Shown here one piece after another: positions 1 through 11,987 of a DNA stretch of 64,000 nucleotides. The notes under the pieces were generated by a model. That model was given only the letters and a program-made list of their open reading frames with translations. It was not told the DNA's origin and made no database searches. The translations under genes were made by a program, and so were the position numbers. This DNA is from Hysterium pulicare CBS 123377 (taxonomy: Eukaryota; Ascomycota; Dothideomycetes; Hysteriales; Hysteriaceae), in contig AJFK01001064.1 in NCBI GenBank assembly GCA_000467715.1, positions 62,001-126,000 on the forward strand. Reading direction: 5' to 3'. Position 1 is the first letter of the stretch. Each line of letters starts with the position of its first letter.

Positions 1-4
1 GGAT

Positions 5-367
5 TCAGTCTCGTTTGGGGCTCAAGAGGTCAAACATGGGCTTGGAAGGATCAAGTTTGATGCTTTGACCACGGTAAGTTTCGTGCTGCAAACCCCACGA
101 ACAGCAGTTCGCAAGGAAGTCTGATATGGATGGGGGTTCAGTGGGGCAGTAGGTACTATTCCTTGATGCCAGCTCTCCTGCCCAGCGAAGTGATCGAGCG
201 AAATTCAAGTTGTCGCGAAATAATTGTTCCCAATCCTCTAGGAGGCTGAGGACGGAAGTCTGCCTCGCGAGCTTGATCCATCGAGTACGGCGCAGTGGTG
301 CTTGGTGAAATTGCCTTAGGTTTCGAGGGAACGAGAGGAGGTCTTTAACAAAACCAATTTGAAGCAA
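5..367 (-). CDS. possible C-terminal fragment of an unknown protein
   Basis: An open frame of about 120 codons runs on the minus strand and ends in TGA at 5-7. Its 5' side has no ATG in frame near the top; the first codon of the open stretch is TTG. If it is real it is a terminal exon. The composition (several Trp, Arg and Leu, a mildly basic N-terminal half) is compatible with protein, but I recognise no domain or motif. The left window edge sits just past the stop, so the downstream neighbour is unseen. It may equally be a chance frame. Confidence 0.2.
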   Translation of the reverse strand: MLQIGFVKDLLSFPRNLRQFHQAPLRRTRWIKLARQTSVLSLLEDWEQLFRDNLNFARSLRWAGELASRNSTYCPTEPPSISDFLANCCSWGLQHETYRGQSIKLDPSKPMFDLLSPKRD

Positions 368-641
368 GGTGATGCATGGCTGAAAACTCTGCTAAGCTCC
401 TTTGGCTCTAGTACGTGGGATGCGACCAATCGGCATGGACCAACATCTTGGCTATCCTGAGGACGCAGCTCGGCCTCTTTGGGGGCTTGTTCGAGACAAT
501 AATTACTTGAAGTAAAAAAGAATGGGAATCGCCCTGATATTATTTGGTTTTCGTGTTATTCAACGTGCGAGTCAGCCAATTTTCGTCTCTCTTTAATTGA
601 TGATCCGTCGTTGAATTGGCTTAAGAGCCTCAATCATTACC

Positions 642-1726
642 ATGATTTACTCTCTATGGCCATTTTATATCACATTCTTTTCGATGAGCATATCGCTTCT
701 TGTCCACAGCGAAACATACACCGATGAATCCTGCAAAGCGGTTGTTACCTCAATGGGAGCATGCGCCAAGCGATGGGATAGCATTCGTCAGAACTGCACA
801 AAAGGAATTACAATTAACACTCGATGGCCGGGACCATGCGAATGCTCTTATTTCGCCAAGTACGTGAGGTCCGGGTAGAAAGTCCATGTCTCCGTCCTTG
901 TACTTTTGCTTTAAATGTCCACTACCTAGATCTTCACAAGTGGTAGCTGAAGATGTGAACATTATAGGCAGAAGTACTAAGCGGGCTCTGGCAGTAACAA
1001 ACTCTCTTTTTGAAGATTAGGCTAATTATACTCTCACCTTCAGCGACCTCCCTTGTTTTGATGAGCAGGCGTTTTGTGCGCATCAGGTGTGGACTCAGGG
1101 ACGTTATCTTAAACAAAATGGTTGAGCTTTACTAACCTCCTCTCTAGGTACCTCAATGGTTTCGGGACGGTGTGACCTCCTGCATAGCAAAGGACGCCCA
1201 ATATACAATTAGAGCCTCTTTAGGCACTTGGCAGAATCCTTTCACAATAAAAGGGCTCGCGGGGAATGCCACGGCCATCGTTTCCAGTAACCAAACGACA
1301 TTGACGGCCCGTCCAGCCTCGATTCCGACTGGCGCAATCGCTTCAACTACAGTAAGTGTCACTTTGCCGACACTCACGCCGTCCGCGACAAGCACTCCTT
1401 CTGCTGTGGGGACAAATTCGAGCAAGCTCTCAACTGTAGCGAGTGCGGGAATCGCAACCGGGTTTTTTGTCGGAGCAATGTCTATGATTGGTGGGGCCAT
1501 CTATTCGGTGCGAAGATATCGGACGAAGAAGTCAAAGGCGAAGAAGATCGTAGAGGATCATGATAGAGCGGAATCGGTGATTTATGAGAGACCTGGACAC
1601 ATTGTCGAAGCAAATGGTCGAGGAGTTACGCATGAAATGGAAGGAGAGAAAGGTATTGAATTGGAGAGCCCGATACGATTTGTTGAACTGTCGGGGAGGA
1701 AAAGTGATATTGATGTTGTAGTATGA
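642..1726 (+). CDS. Cys-rich single-pass surface protein (unknown function)
   Basis: Three exons (642-859, 1044-1086, 1148-1726) give 279 residues. Introns begin GTACGT and GTGTGG; the second has a TACTAAC branch site shortly before its AG. Residues 1-22 form a signal peptide. The ectodomain, about 23-110, has eight Cys including a C-x-C pair, followed by a Ser/Thr-rich stalk. A transmembrane helix (about 175-198, rich in Ala, Gly and Ile) is followed at once by a basic stop-transfer patch (RRYRTKKSKAKK) and a charged cytosolic tail. The plan resembles fungal wall-sensing or orphan surface proteins. The Cys spacing does not clearly match CFEM or WSC domains, so no function is assigned. The start is the first ATG and directly yields the signal peptide. 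Confidence 0.75.
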
Positions 1727-2110
1727 GTAGTTGATAAAGAATATATTGGGGAAGCTTAACTTGCTTGGCCCGTGCGTCTATCAGGGCGCGCTGCACCTCG
1801 GGTTACTCTTTCAAGGTTCCCCTCGTCTTTGCAATTGAACGTGTGCAAAGGTCGAATACAATTTTACCACGAGGGGCATATCATAGAATCGTCATTTCAA
1901 GTGTATTAGTTCAGTTGTGGAACCAGACTGCCGCGGCCGATAAGGAAGAAAATTCGGAAAAAGGAACGTTCATCTGATTTTCACACCACAATCCAGCCAA
2001 TTTCAAAGAGACGGTTCTAACGATCAACGAACTACGTACCTGCAAATCTTCGATTGTATACGAGTTCCTCCATCAGTTCCAGAATACCCGCTTTTGGTTA
2101 AAGGTTAAAC
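1727..2110. other. intergenic, nothing recognised
   Basis: This gap holds the 3' flank of the surface-protein gene and the promoter of the phosphatase gene. I see no repeat, RNA gene or credible small gene in it. Confidence 0.6.
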
Positions 2111-2964
2111 ATGCCAGATAAAGACAGCGGAACCCCCAGAGTTTTTCTATATAGACATGGTGTGCCAAACGCTGATAGAATTCCGTAGAGACCGAGCTGA
2201 TGATTTCAGGGGAAACTGGATGGTCAAAGTCTGGTAGATTTACCGGCACCACAGAAAAAAGCCTCACCAGTCATGGTGAAGCCCAAGTACTTGCGTCGGG
2301 CAAGATGATTGTCGGTGCTAGAAAACTGGTGGATCCGGGGAACCTCGCACACGTGTTCATCAGCCCTCGGAAACGGGCAAGTCGAACATTCGAACTTGCT
2401 TTTAGTGCGGAAGATAGAGAAGTGTTAGAGAAAGGCGGACGCGTGAGCGAAACGAGTCGCCTCGCTGAGTGGGATTACGGCTTGTATGAAGGCTTGAAGA
2501 CTGCTCAGATCAGGAAAGAAAGAAAAGAGCGAGGATTGGATACCCAAAAGGAATGGGATATCTGGCGAGACGGGTGCGAGGGCGGAGAGTACGTTTGATC
2601 AATGCTCCATTGCTGGCTCGTGAATCTGACGATGTGTATCTGCAGATCGCCACAGGAGGTAACGGACCGCATTGACTCTTTGATCACAGAGATCCGTGAG
2701 TTACAGAAAGATAGCATGCACGGTGAGAAAGCTGCTGACGTGCTGCTCTTTGCACACGGTCATCTGCTCCGTGCGTTCGTGAAAAGGTGGTTAGGCTATC
2801 CGATGGAATTTCCATTGTCATTGATGCTGGAGCCCGGTGCTGTTGGTGTTCTTAGGTGCGTGTTTCTAAGAGTACTATACGGGATGATGCTAATGGCTTA
2901 TAGTTACCAGCATCACAACATCGATGAGCCTGCATTGCTTGTTGGAGCTGGGTTTCCCCTTTGA
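2111..2964 (+). CDS. histidine phosphatase (phosphoglycerate mutase superfamily)
   Basis: Four exons (2111-2159, 2210-2588, 2646-2855, 2904-2964) encode about 232 residues. The N-terminus reads VFLYRHGETGWSKSGRFTG, the RHG phosphohistidine motif, and the splice at 2159/2210 falls inside the RHG glycine codon. The second catalytic signature is LLFAHGHLLRAF near residue 180, with GGESPQEV about 40 residues before it. This is the branch of small fungal phosphatases related to yeast Shb17 (sedoheptulose-1,7-bisphosphatase). The substrate cannot be fixed from sequence. The third intron is 48 nt and open in frame, so a retained-intron product would be 16 residues longer. Cytosolic by lack of signals. 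Confidence 0.88.
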
Positions 2965-3539
2965 TTGGTGATCATAGAAGGTGTTCGACTTCATAGACAT
3001 AGCAGCATGAGTGATAGAAAGACTTTGAATTCATTGAAACCAGATAGCATTGACAACTGAACATCAAGTAAGGAGTTGATGGATTAAACAAGAGGTTGAT
3101 GTACGTGACAAGCTGGTACTACTCATCTCGAGGCTGATAGAGATGCACGTGCCATGCCTATAATCAGTTTAGCGGGAAAGCTGCGGGGTAGGGAAATGTG
3201 ATGCCGAAGAGAGCATCATGTCTTGCTGCCGATTGATTCTCAGTGGACTGTTGACAGAAAAGGACCGAGATACGGAATGTAGTTGGAGTAGTTCTATGAC
3301 AAGCGGAGATTTATCCTCCGTCGTTGTGTATTTGAGGGCTAAGAAGGGCTCTGTCGGTTGAAGATTCCCGCTCTGTAATCGTCGCCGTACCTCGGGTGAG
3401 AGCTCCCATTGCAGAAATCTCACAGCTTTCATCCAGCATTGAAAAGACACCACACCCTCAAATACACCCGTACGACTGCATTTCCCTTCCTTCAGAGCTG
3501 TGTCGAGGTTGTCCAGGCACGGCGGAAGCTAATTTGATC
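2965..3539. other. intergenic, 5' leader of the next gene
   Basis: Non-coding stretch between the phosphatase and the dehydratase gene. A frame from about 3396 is open into the next gene, but the ATG at 3540 gives the expected mitochondrial presequence. No other structure seen. Confidence 0.55.
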
Positions 3540-5243
3540 ATGTCTGCCTTCAGTCGCAACCTGTGCAGCACCGCATCACGCACCATCCGACAGCGAGCCA
3601 GCATTGGCAGCAGAGCTGTTCGCCCAATTACCTTAGCATCAACACCTCGAACACCTGCTGCACAGCGTTCCGCTATTTCGGCTTCATTCTCCACCATGAC
3701 TTCTCTCAAGAGTGCTGGTGCTCCTCCCATCTCTGGCAATCGAGAATATGATCCGGAGATCAAGGACGTTGCGAGCTATGTGCACAACACCCCGGTTAAC
3801 TCAGAGCTTGCTGTACGTTTAGATTCCCTCTACAGCTGCTGCATAGCCTAATTGAAACTTTTCCAGTTCGACACTGCCCGATGGGTCTTCCTAGACACTC
3901 TAGGCTGCGGTCTCAAAGCCCTCGAATTCCAACAATGTAAAAATATCCTTGGGCCTGTAGTCGAAGGCACTGTCGTCCCCAATGGCACAAAGGTTCCCGG
4001 AACGAATTACCAGCTCGACCCCGTACTTGGTGCTTTCAATATTGGTGCTATGATTCGATGGCTAGACTTCAACGACTGCTGGCTCGCTGCTGAGTGGGGT
4101 CATCCCTCCGACAATCTTGGTGCCATTCTCGCGACTGCAGACTGGATATCACGGACAAATAGGGCTGGAGGCAAGCTAGGCAATGGCAAGATCCTTAAGG
4201 TCAAGGACGTACTTGAGGCTATGATCCGGGCACACGAAATCCAGGGCTGCATGGCCTTGGAGAACTCTTTCAACAAGGTTGGATTAGATCACGTTGTGTT
4301 GGTCAAGGTTGCTTCCACTGCTGTCGTGGCTCAAATGCTTGGCTTGAACGAATCTCAGACTCGTGATGCTATCTCTCAAGCTTGGTGTGATGGCCAGTCG
4401 ATGCGAACATACAGACACTCCCCCAACACCATGTCCCGAAAGTCATGGGCCGCCGGTGATGCTTGCCAATCGGCCGTAAACCTTGTCTTGAAGGTATTGC
4501 GTGGCGAGGGTGGCATGCCCACTGTCCTTTCAGCACCAACCTGGGGTTTCTACGATGTGAACTTCGGCGGCAAGCCCTTCCAGTTCCAGCGAGGATACGG
4601 CAGTTACGTGATGGAGAACGTCCTGTTCAAGGTCTCATACCCCGCCGAATTCCACTCTCAAACTGCCATCGAGGCTGCCAAGCGCATCAATGTCAAGCTA
4701 CGAGAGATGGGCAAGACCGCCGAAGATATCGAGGCCGTCACCAACCGAACCCACGAAGCCTGCATTCGTATCATCGACAAGCAATTCAAACCCATGGACA
4801 ACTTCGCTGACCGTGACCACTGCGTCCAGTACATGGTCTCCACTATGTTCGTTTTCGACCGCCTCGAAGCCACCGATTACACAGATGGTGGTGAAGCCGC
4901 TACTTCGCAGCTGGTTGAGTCCCTTCGTCAACGGATCACCTGCGTTGAGGACCCACAATTCACAAAGGATTACCATGACCCCGAGAAGCGCACCATCGCC
5001 AACGCTCTCACCGTCAAACTAAAGGACGGAACCGTTCTCGAAGAAGAAGTCGTCGAGGCTCCCTTGGGCCACAAATTGCGACGGGAAGAAGCCAAGCCCG
5101 AGATCTTGGCCAAGTATAAGAGGCATTTGGGACCTCATTTCCCAGCGGAACATGTTGATAAGTTAGTGGCGTTGGGCCAGGATACAGATAAGTTATTTGA
5201 GTATGATGTGGATAAATACGTTGATCTTTATGTTACGAAATAG
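3540..5243 (+). CDS. PDH1: 2-methylcitrate dehydratase, mitochondrial (PrpD family)
   Basis: Two exons (3540-3812, 3867-5243) give 549 residues. The MmgE/PrpD fold fills most of the protein, with family stretches such as ARWVFLDTLGCGLKAL, FNDCWLAAEWGHPSDNLGAI and AEFHSQTAIEAA. Residues 1-60 are rich in Arg, Ser and Ala and poor in acids (SAFSRNLCSTASRTIRQRAS), a typical matrix-targeting presequence, which supports the ATG at 3540. The enzyme dehydrates 2-methylcitrate to 2-methyl-cis-aconitate in the methylcitrate cycle, which disposes of propionyl-CoA. The 54-nt intron near the 5' end starts GTACGT. The length fits fungal homologues with a presequence. The other cycle enzymes are not in this window. 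Confidence 0.93.
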
Positions 5244-5833
5244 ATTCTTTATCGTTATTGGGGAGTCATAGGTAGCATGATAAAAATGGACTCGCTTTTT
5301 TAAATTTCAAATGAGAGACTATTCTTAAAATCAGCACTAGATACATAATAAACTAATATCTAGTAATATCCTTACTAAAGCTAGCTAGAAAGAAGAAGTT
5401 TAATTTTAGACTTTTCTACTGTAAGAGAAACTAGAGGAAGAAAAGTAAGTAAAGTAGTAGTGCTCCTAATCAGTCCAGAGGAGGTGAGCGCTTCGTGCAG
5501 AGGGGATTCAGCTTTTGGGAAACGTGATGAATGGAGGTGACCACCTGTAGGACTACTCCCTAGAATCTAACAGAGTAATGCTAGACTGCTGTATACTAGA
5601 AAAAGACACTTTTTTGATTTTTAATTTATTTCTATCTAATACATCCTTTTTCTAAGGTATAGTGAAACCAGAACTTTTTCTTTGGAGTTGAGAGAGTCGT
5701 CTTCATGCGCCGTAGCGCCATCATAGTGCCACACACAGCCTAATCCACCCATCTTCCCATCTATCAGTCTGACCAGTACCACCCGAGCCCTTCTAACCAC
5801 CTTTCTACCCAGGAAGCCACCCGTCTCCACCCC
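5244..5833. other. AT-rich, TA-rich island; possible decayed repeat
   Basis: From about 5270 to 5470 and again 5580-5660 the sequence is unusually rich in A, T and TA/TAG steps compared with its flanks. Between these lies a more balanced block, 5460-5580. No open frame of interest and no clear terminal repeats. This is the texture left by RIP-type mutation of repeats in ascomycetes, but no element family can be named. Confidence 0.35.
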
Positions 5834-8028
5834 TCAAACCGAGATCATACTCCTCACGATCCGCTTCAGTAGTTCATCTTGCTCCGACGAGAACCCCTTA
5901 GTGCCAAGAGCAGTCCGAGCAAGCTCATCGAGCAAGCCCGTAGTCAGCTTCGTGCTGCTCGGCTGATTCACATAACCAGAAGTTCTCGCACGCCCGATAT
6001 GCCTCATCAAGATCCTAGCCATCTCCGCAACATGCTCAAACAGCATGTTCTTCTCTGCCGCAGAGGCATGGCCGCTCGCCCAGGGATACTTCAACAGGAT
6101 CGAGATGGTCAGCTCGAAGGGGCGTTGCGGGCTGTTTCGCAGAAAAGACTTCGACTTCGACTCCGGCCTATCGGCCAGCGAGCGCAGAACTCGGAGTTCT
6201 TCAGCTGTGACGAAGCCGCGGAAGGCCGATTCGTGCAGGCGGGGCGCGCGTATGTTTGGGCTCTGTCCGATCCAGTCGCAGGAGGTCGTCGAGGGAAACA
6301 GAGCCCGCATGAGCTCGGGCTCACTGCCTAATACCACTTCGACCTTCTGGCGGTAGTGGAGGAATTGGATGGCGATAAAGCCTGGTTTCTGGACTCGCTC
6401 GACCTGATGTCTCGCAGAGCGTATGGAATTGAATTCGATATAGCACTCGGAGGCCTTGCCCTGCTGGCGATCGAAGATTGTGTGGATAAGGGGTCTACCG
6501 GTGCTGGATTGCAGGATCTCAGACGAGCGGTTCAGGAAAATGAGGATGTCTTCTTTAGTGATCTCGAAGGGAGGCTAAACGGACTTGGTATCAGTACTTA
6601 TAGTTATTTGGCGGGACGGTGAGCAGCTAGAAGAGACTTACCTGGCGAATCTTCACAATGCCTGGACGGCCAAAGGGAATGGTATTTCCAGCAGGAATTG
6701 CGCTAGTGACTATACTCTGAGGATGAGAAGGGGCTGCGGCCCACGGAGCGGGCGTATAGGCGTTTGGAGGGGTATATAGCGGATTTGGAAGATAGGGAGA
6801 AGGTGAGGTGGTGTTGTAGTCAGCCATCGCTGATCTTCCAGGAATTGGCAATCCATGTTGACGGTCAAATGGAGAAAGGGAGGCAGTGTTGTAGTCGGCC
6901 ATCGTTGATCTTCCGGGAATTGACAGTCCATGTTGATGGTCAAATGGGGAAGCTCCATATGGCACGCCCGTCATGCCTGTGTGAGGCTGTCCGATGGTAG
7001 TATGTGTCGTCTGCTGTGCGAAAGGGGAGGAGCTAGCCATTCGTAACGTATTACCTAATGGTGGAAGAGCATTTTCGATTTGGTTCATGGCGAATGGGTC
7101 ATGGGGAGCGTCGAAAGCGCTGTAAGGCGCATTGATCGCGTGGCCACCAGTATGCCACTGCGTAGCTGAGGTTGCTTGAATTGATGGACGCCCTTGCGTA
7201 GTAACCTGGTTACCACGGTATGGGGTTGCAGCCGGATTCAAGGTACTCGCTGGCATTCCTAGCTGGTTTCTATTTGATTGACGGCCGGCGTTGTCAGTTG
7301 GGAGACCCCAGAGTTCAAGCAGAAGCTTGCGACGAGTGTTCGGCGAACCACAAGGCTCTCCTGGCATGTTGACGATGTGATAAGGAAGATGATATCGTCG
7401 TTGCGGGCTTTACAACAAGAGAAGTCAGTTTTGTGGATTTTGAGTGGGCGGCCAACGTGTGTGGGGCGGTGAATAGGAGAGCCCTTAGGGCTGATAACGT
7501 AATCTTACATTGCTCTCATACGCTGAACATCCACCCCTCGTCTCGCCCAAATTGCTGGATGAGGACTCTGTCAACAAAATTAGCTGCTTGCTTAGCTTTC
7601 GAAGAACCAGAAGGCTAGGCAAAGGACATTCTCTGCCCTCCTGCGAAAGTATGGCAAACACCAAGCCGCAGCATCAGCAACACAAATGCAAACTGCAAAC
7701 TTACTGGTACACGAGCATAGTAACCCGGATCATTCGTGGGATCTCCCATCCAGTCGTCCACTCTCCTGGGATAATAGATCGGATCACCCTCTCCAGGACC
7801 AGACACCCACGCGCTGCTCTCGTTGGCTGCCTCCGCTTGCCCATCCTCAGCCGCCGGACCTTTACTGTCGACCGCGGCGGGACGATCAGATGCAGCGTCA
7901 CGACTACCGGCTGCAGAAGCACGAATAGTACTACCATCAGCTATTGCGGGTGGCTGTTCGACTTCCGTGTGGGAACTAGTAGTGGCTTCTGGAGGTTCAT
8001 CGACGACCTTGGGAGGACCCGCAGACAT
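5834..8028 (-). CDS. RRM-type RNA-binding protein (exon structure partly unresolved)
   Basis: Minus-strand gene. Resolved exons: 8028-7705 (ATG at 8028; acidic, Pro/Ala-rich N-terminus), 7614-7522 (AANFVDRVLIQQFGRDEGWMF), a long exon ending at 6642, and a last exon 6574-5834. The join between 7521 and about 7367 is unclear because the two open frames differ in phase. The last two exons give a clear RRM: IVKIRQPPFEITKEDILIFL for the first strand and ASECYIEF as the RNP1-like strand, then a C-terminal extension of about 170 residues with a conserved-looking ALFPSTTSCDWIGQSP stretch. The middle is Pro/Ser/Asn-rich and holds a 25-residue tandem duplication. It resembles fungal proteins annotated only as RNP-domain proteins. 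The target RNA is unknown. A TGCTAAC just upstream of 8085 suggests another intron 5' of the chosen start. Confidence 0.65.
6811..6947 (-). repeat. 75-bp tandem duplication inside the RRM gene
   Basis: Two copies start at 6811 and 6886, exactly 75 bp (25 codons) apart, about 90 percent alike. In the protein they read as two successive blocks with the core MADYNT and QHGL-IPGRS. The period is a multiple of three, so the frame is kept. Confidence 0.85.
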
Positions 8029-11000
8029 GTCAGCTTTACGAGTGAGAATCGCAGGCGCAGAGAGCGAGCGCCAGTGCCTGTACATCTATACATAGGGAAG
8101 TTAGCAGCTCATTCAAAGTTTATAGGCAAGAGTTAAAACAGAACAAACAACAGTCCCCATGAACGACGATAGTCCGCAGGAGAAGCAGATCCTTCCAAGC
8201 TGCCGCCAGACGCATGGTATCCAGATTTATGACAGGCCAGGAACCCGTGTACGAAGCGATACACAGGAATCCATTTGAATGGGTTCCTAAACACATCGCG
8301 GCTAACAGGAGGCCGTCCGTCCACATCAACTACATCCGGAGTAATCAAGAAAGCCGGAAGTAGAGTCGAGGCCAGATAATAAGGCAAGACACCTCACATC
8401 TTCTTCTCTGCGCAACCGATATATCCTAGAAGACCCTGCTGGGCGGCTTTACTCTTCCCAGGTACATCAAGGGGGGCAGAATTTCTCCTTGGGACGGCAT
8501 GTCCAGGAGAAGTAATGCTGGGGTAGTTCAGTTTGACGAATACGGCAGCCCTCAACCATATTCAAATGCATTCGGAAAGCACTTTCCACGTTGCTGATAT
8601 TGGACGCTTGGACGGGTGGCCCTTTTGCAAGTAGAGAAGTAGATCCTGCCAGGCTGACGGTGACGACCATGGCATTTCCCTCGGTCTCGTCTTAGTGACC
8701 AAATAGATACTGATGCTGCCAGGAAGCCCTTCTCGAGCATTTCAAACATTTGCCATCTCTTTATTCCATTCAGTCGGACGGACCAGCATAGGGGACGGCT
8801 AGATTTCTTGTCGATCAGACGTTGGGATTGGATCATTCTCGTAAGATGTCCGCAGCGACAAGGTCGCAGTCGTGGGCTGTCGATAATATTAAAGAGACGG
8901 CATCCAGGAGGTGGGAAGCCATGGTAATATCCTAGCTTCGATCGTATCAAACAGATGGCTTGCTCGAGAAGTTGGATGTTACCGAGGTAATACTTCAACT
9001 TGAACGCCTCTCCAGTCTTAATTGGAGACCCAAATGGCATTCAAGAGTCGGTCCAAACAGCTACAACTCGGGCGATAGCCTCGCTTCTGACATATCGATC
9101 TATAACTGAAAACACCACTCGATTTTCGTCGAGCAGACTCCATTGCTTGCTCATAAGCAAGAATGCTGTTCAAGGGGTGGTCCAGATCCTATTTCGCGGC
9201 TTTCTCGACTGGAATGGTAGTGTGCCGAGTCGAAGATGGTACATATCTTCGCCAGAGCCGCTGAATATGTATAGGCTGGCTTTCCAGCCGCTGAATCTTG
9301 CGTATGCGCAACGGGAGATGAAAGCTAAGAAGTCGAAAACCCACTATGTCTTCTCTTTCGCTGTTCCACACCGGATATTATACGGTATATTGCAGAAGGT
9401 TTCGTTGCCAATTCTCCTAAGCAATCTTTTCATCTCTACGATGGAGCCTGTAGAACTCATGGATGGCAGTATCGTTATTTGGTCATTTGAGTCGATGTCA
9501 AATGCGTCTCAAGATGGGTATCCGTCAAGAAACGATCACCTCCAACCGAGCCGAGGATTGGTCTTGAAGAATTGCAACGTTCTTGATTTGTTGCCCGTGC
9601 GAGTACAAAGGAGGCAGCATGTCCAAGAAAAGAGGATGTTGATGAGTTTCCTGTTACCAAGGCTGCCATTGCGAGGACGAAAGAAAAGCGAACGGTCCAC
9701 TCAAGCTTCCCAGGGTGCCGGCCTTGGAAGAGGACAAATCGTGAGGCCGACAGGAGTATCGGAGGTCATTGCAAGGCGCAGTACTTGGATGAGAGTATGC
9801 ATTATCTTGGTCCAAATTATCGTGCCTAAAGGACCCCCCTGTGTCCATATTGCAGTGGTGTCCAGTCGGCCGCTGCTGAGAGGCTGCCATCCGGGGCAGC
9901 GAAACAAGAAACAATACAAAAGGCAAGAGCGCGCAACATGAAACAAACAGCGAACTTACCGGATCTTGATAAGTAGCCCTCATGGCCCCTAACGACTACT
10001 GCTGCGGCGTGTGTATCTGTGGCGCGGTCGATGAGGTGCCTCAGAGCGCGGGCCGCTGTCCACGTCGGTCGGTCTTGAAAGCAAGGGGTACTACGATGTG
10101 GGCGCTGCGGCTGAGATACGCCACGTCTCAACGAATGAAGATCGGGGGAGCAAGGTCGCTGGCGTGGTGGTGCAAAGAAAGGCCGAAGTTCGTTGGGGTG
10201 GGTTGTGAGGGTGGTGATGAATTGGTGCTTTGGAAGACGAACTCGAAGGGGACTCCAGTTGAGTCCCACGATGAAGCGGCGGTCGACGTTCACCAACTTG
10301 AAAGATGCCGACTATCCTCGACGACTTGGGGTTAGGAACTCGAGAGCCCCCCTTCGTGCAAACTGCGGCTCCTCCAAGTAGAATATCGCCGGGGCCTCCT
10401 TAGCCTACTATTCTGTCAGTTCACTAAGCTTGTTTTATCCTCCCTTTCAAGTAAATCCCGACAGGACGATGGAGCCCCTCTCACAACAAACCTCGGAGAC
10501 GAGTATTTACTTTCTTTGATCAGGGCTCCATCTGCTAACTACTATCCAAAATGGCTCGAAAAATGGCGTACCTCCAAGACACGAAAGTCAACCTTACCTA
10601 TGCTGAGATGCTCGCTCCCAAGGACTCCCAAGTACCATGTCCGAATGCGCTTCCTAATATGGGAATGTATCGCAAAGCAATGTTGGTCCCAAATCTTGAG
10701 TGACGATGGATTAGGAATGTCATCTCAAGAGAGACTGCTTCCCATCGAGGAGGAAAATATCTGTGATGATACCTCGTACGCCAATACCTATTCGCCCTCG
10801 GGTTAAGATAATAGAACGGAGCCTTAGAAGGAGTCTACTGAGTTACATTTCTAGCGGCATTTCCTGCCCTGACACGTACATCTTACATTAGTAGAGAGGA
10901 AAGGAGAATGAATAGTGAACAAGCGACTAATCTCTGCACCCTCTCAACGGCCAAACGGTGCACAGGTTGACGGCCATGGAATTTGAATTGAAAATTCACG

Positions 11001-11287
11001 AAGGAAATGGAGAAGTTGAATCACATTTATGAGATTTTATGATTGTGGCTGTCCTAGGCTCTTTCATCGACTGGAGGAAACCATGCGACATTACCTCCTA
11101 TTTCACATTCATTTCCAGACAAGAGCTACTCCTAATGGCTCAGTGTCATCGTTTCTGGAAGTCCAGACCATGCTGTGAATCTACTTTTCCGCCACCAACG
11201 CCACACACCTCAGACCAAAGAGGCTAGTTTCTAGACGAATCTAGCCATACCCCACGCCGACAGGGCTGAACGAAACATGCGAATACT
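8029..11287. other. gene-poor stretch with unresolved open frames
   Basis: No gene can be named here. Notable open frames are 9000-9941 plus (313 codons, from TTG), 8552-9040 minus, 9826-10296 minus and 10516-10806 plus. On the minus strand, 10296-9960 looks like a leader or first exon ending at a good GGTAAG donor near 9960. None shows a recognisable motif, and codon texture favours no strand. A split orphan gene on the minus strand is possible. Confidence 0.35.
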
Positions 11288-11987
11288 TCAATCGAATGGT
11301 GTCAAGAATGATTCAGCCACAAATCGGGCTCTTGCGTTCAACTTGCGGAGCAGTTAGTCACCGTGATTGGGCAGGATGCTTCGCTAGTATAGGGGAGGCA
11401 TTCGGTCAGGCAATCAAAGGACTTACGAAGAGCTTCATTTCCGAGATTTCCTTATCCACCTCCTCCATAAATTGAATGATGAAGTCAACAAGCTTATGTT
11501 TCAGCATCTCTTCGGTATGGAAATTGGTGATCAGGAACGAGATGTCATATCCCTAAATGGTTAGACTCCATCCAGATCTTATGTCTGACTTTCAGCCTTC
11601 ATACCTTGACCGGCTTCCTCCGCAGAATGAAGAACGCCTCGGCTCTCTGTGTCAGAAATCGGGTGAACTTGTGTACCAGAATATGCTCTATCTCGTCTGC
11701 CTGTTTTATCTTGATGCTGATCCGAACACTATTGATGCTGGGTTCGATGAAGACCTTCTCGTTTTCGTTCCTCGACACAGTCAATGGATTCAGGAGTATC
11801 TCCGGCGAACTTGCTGCCTCTATTTCTGGCACGTTGTGCCTTTCCGACGCTTGCGAGGCGAAGTTTGTCAGGGTGAGGGCGGCTGTGAGGGAGGATCGCA
11901 CACATTGGAGGTATGGTCGGAGGGATTGTGACTGCAGGTATCAGATTCTCGCCCCTGTCAGAAGCTGTTTAAGACCACACATACCAT
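11288..11987 (-). CDS. ARC19: Arp2/3 complex subunit 4 (ARPC4, p20)
   Basis: Four coding exons on the minus strand: 11987-11985, 11931-11605, 11552-11427 and 11341-11288, giving 169 residues, the family's normal length. The first coding exon is only the ATG; the donor GTATGT follows at once. Family sequence is near-identical throughout: [79 protein letters not shown] and the terminus [11 protein letters not shown]. Introns are 53, 52 and 85 nt. ARPC4 forms the core of the actin-nucleating Arp2/3 complex and works with the Las17 homologue encoded at 53-55 kb. Confidence 0.96.
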
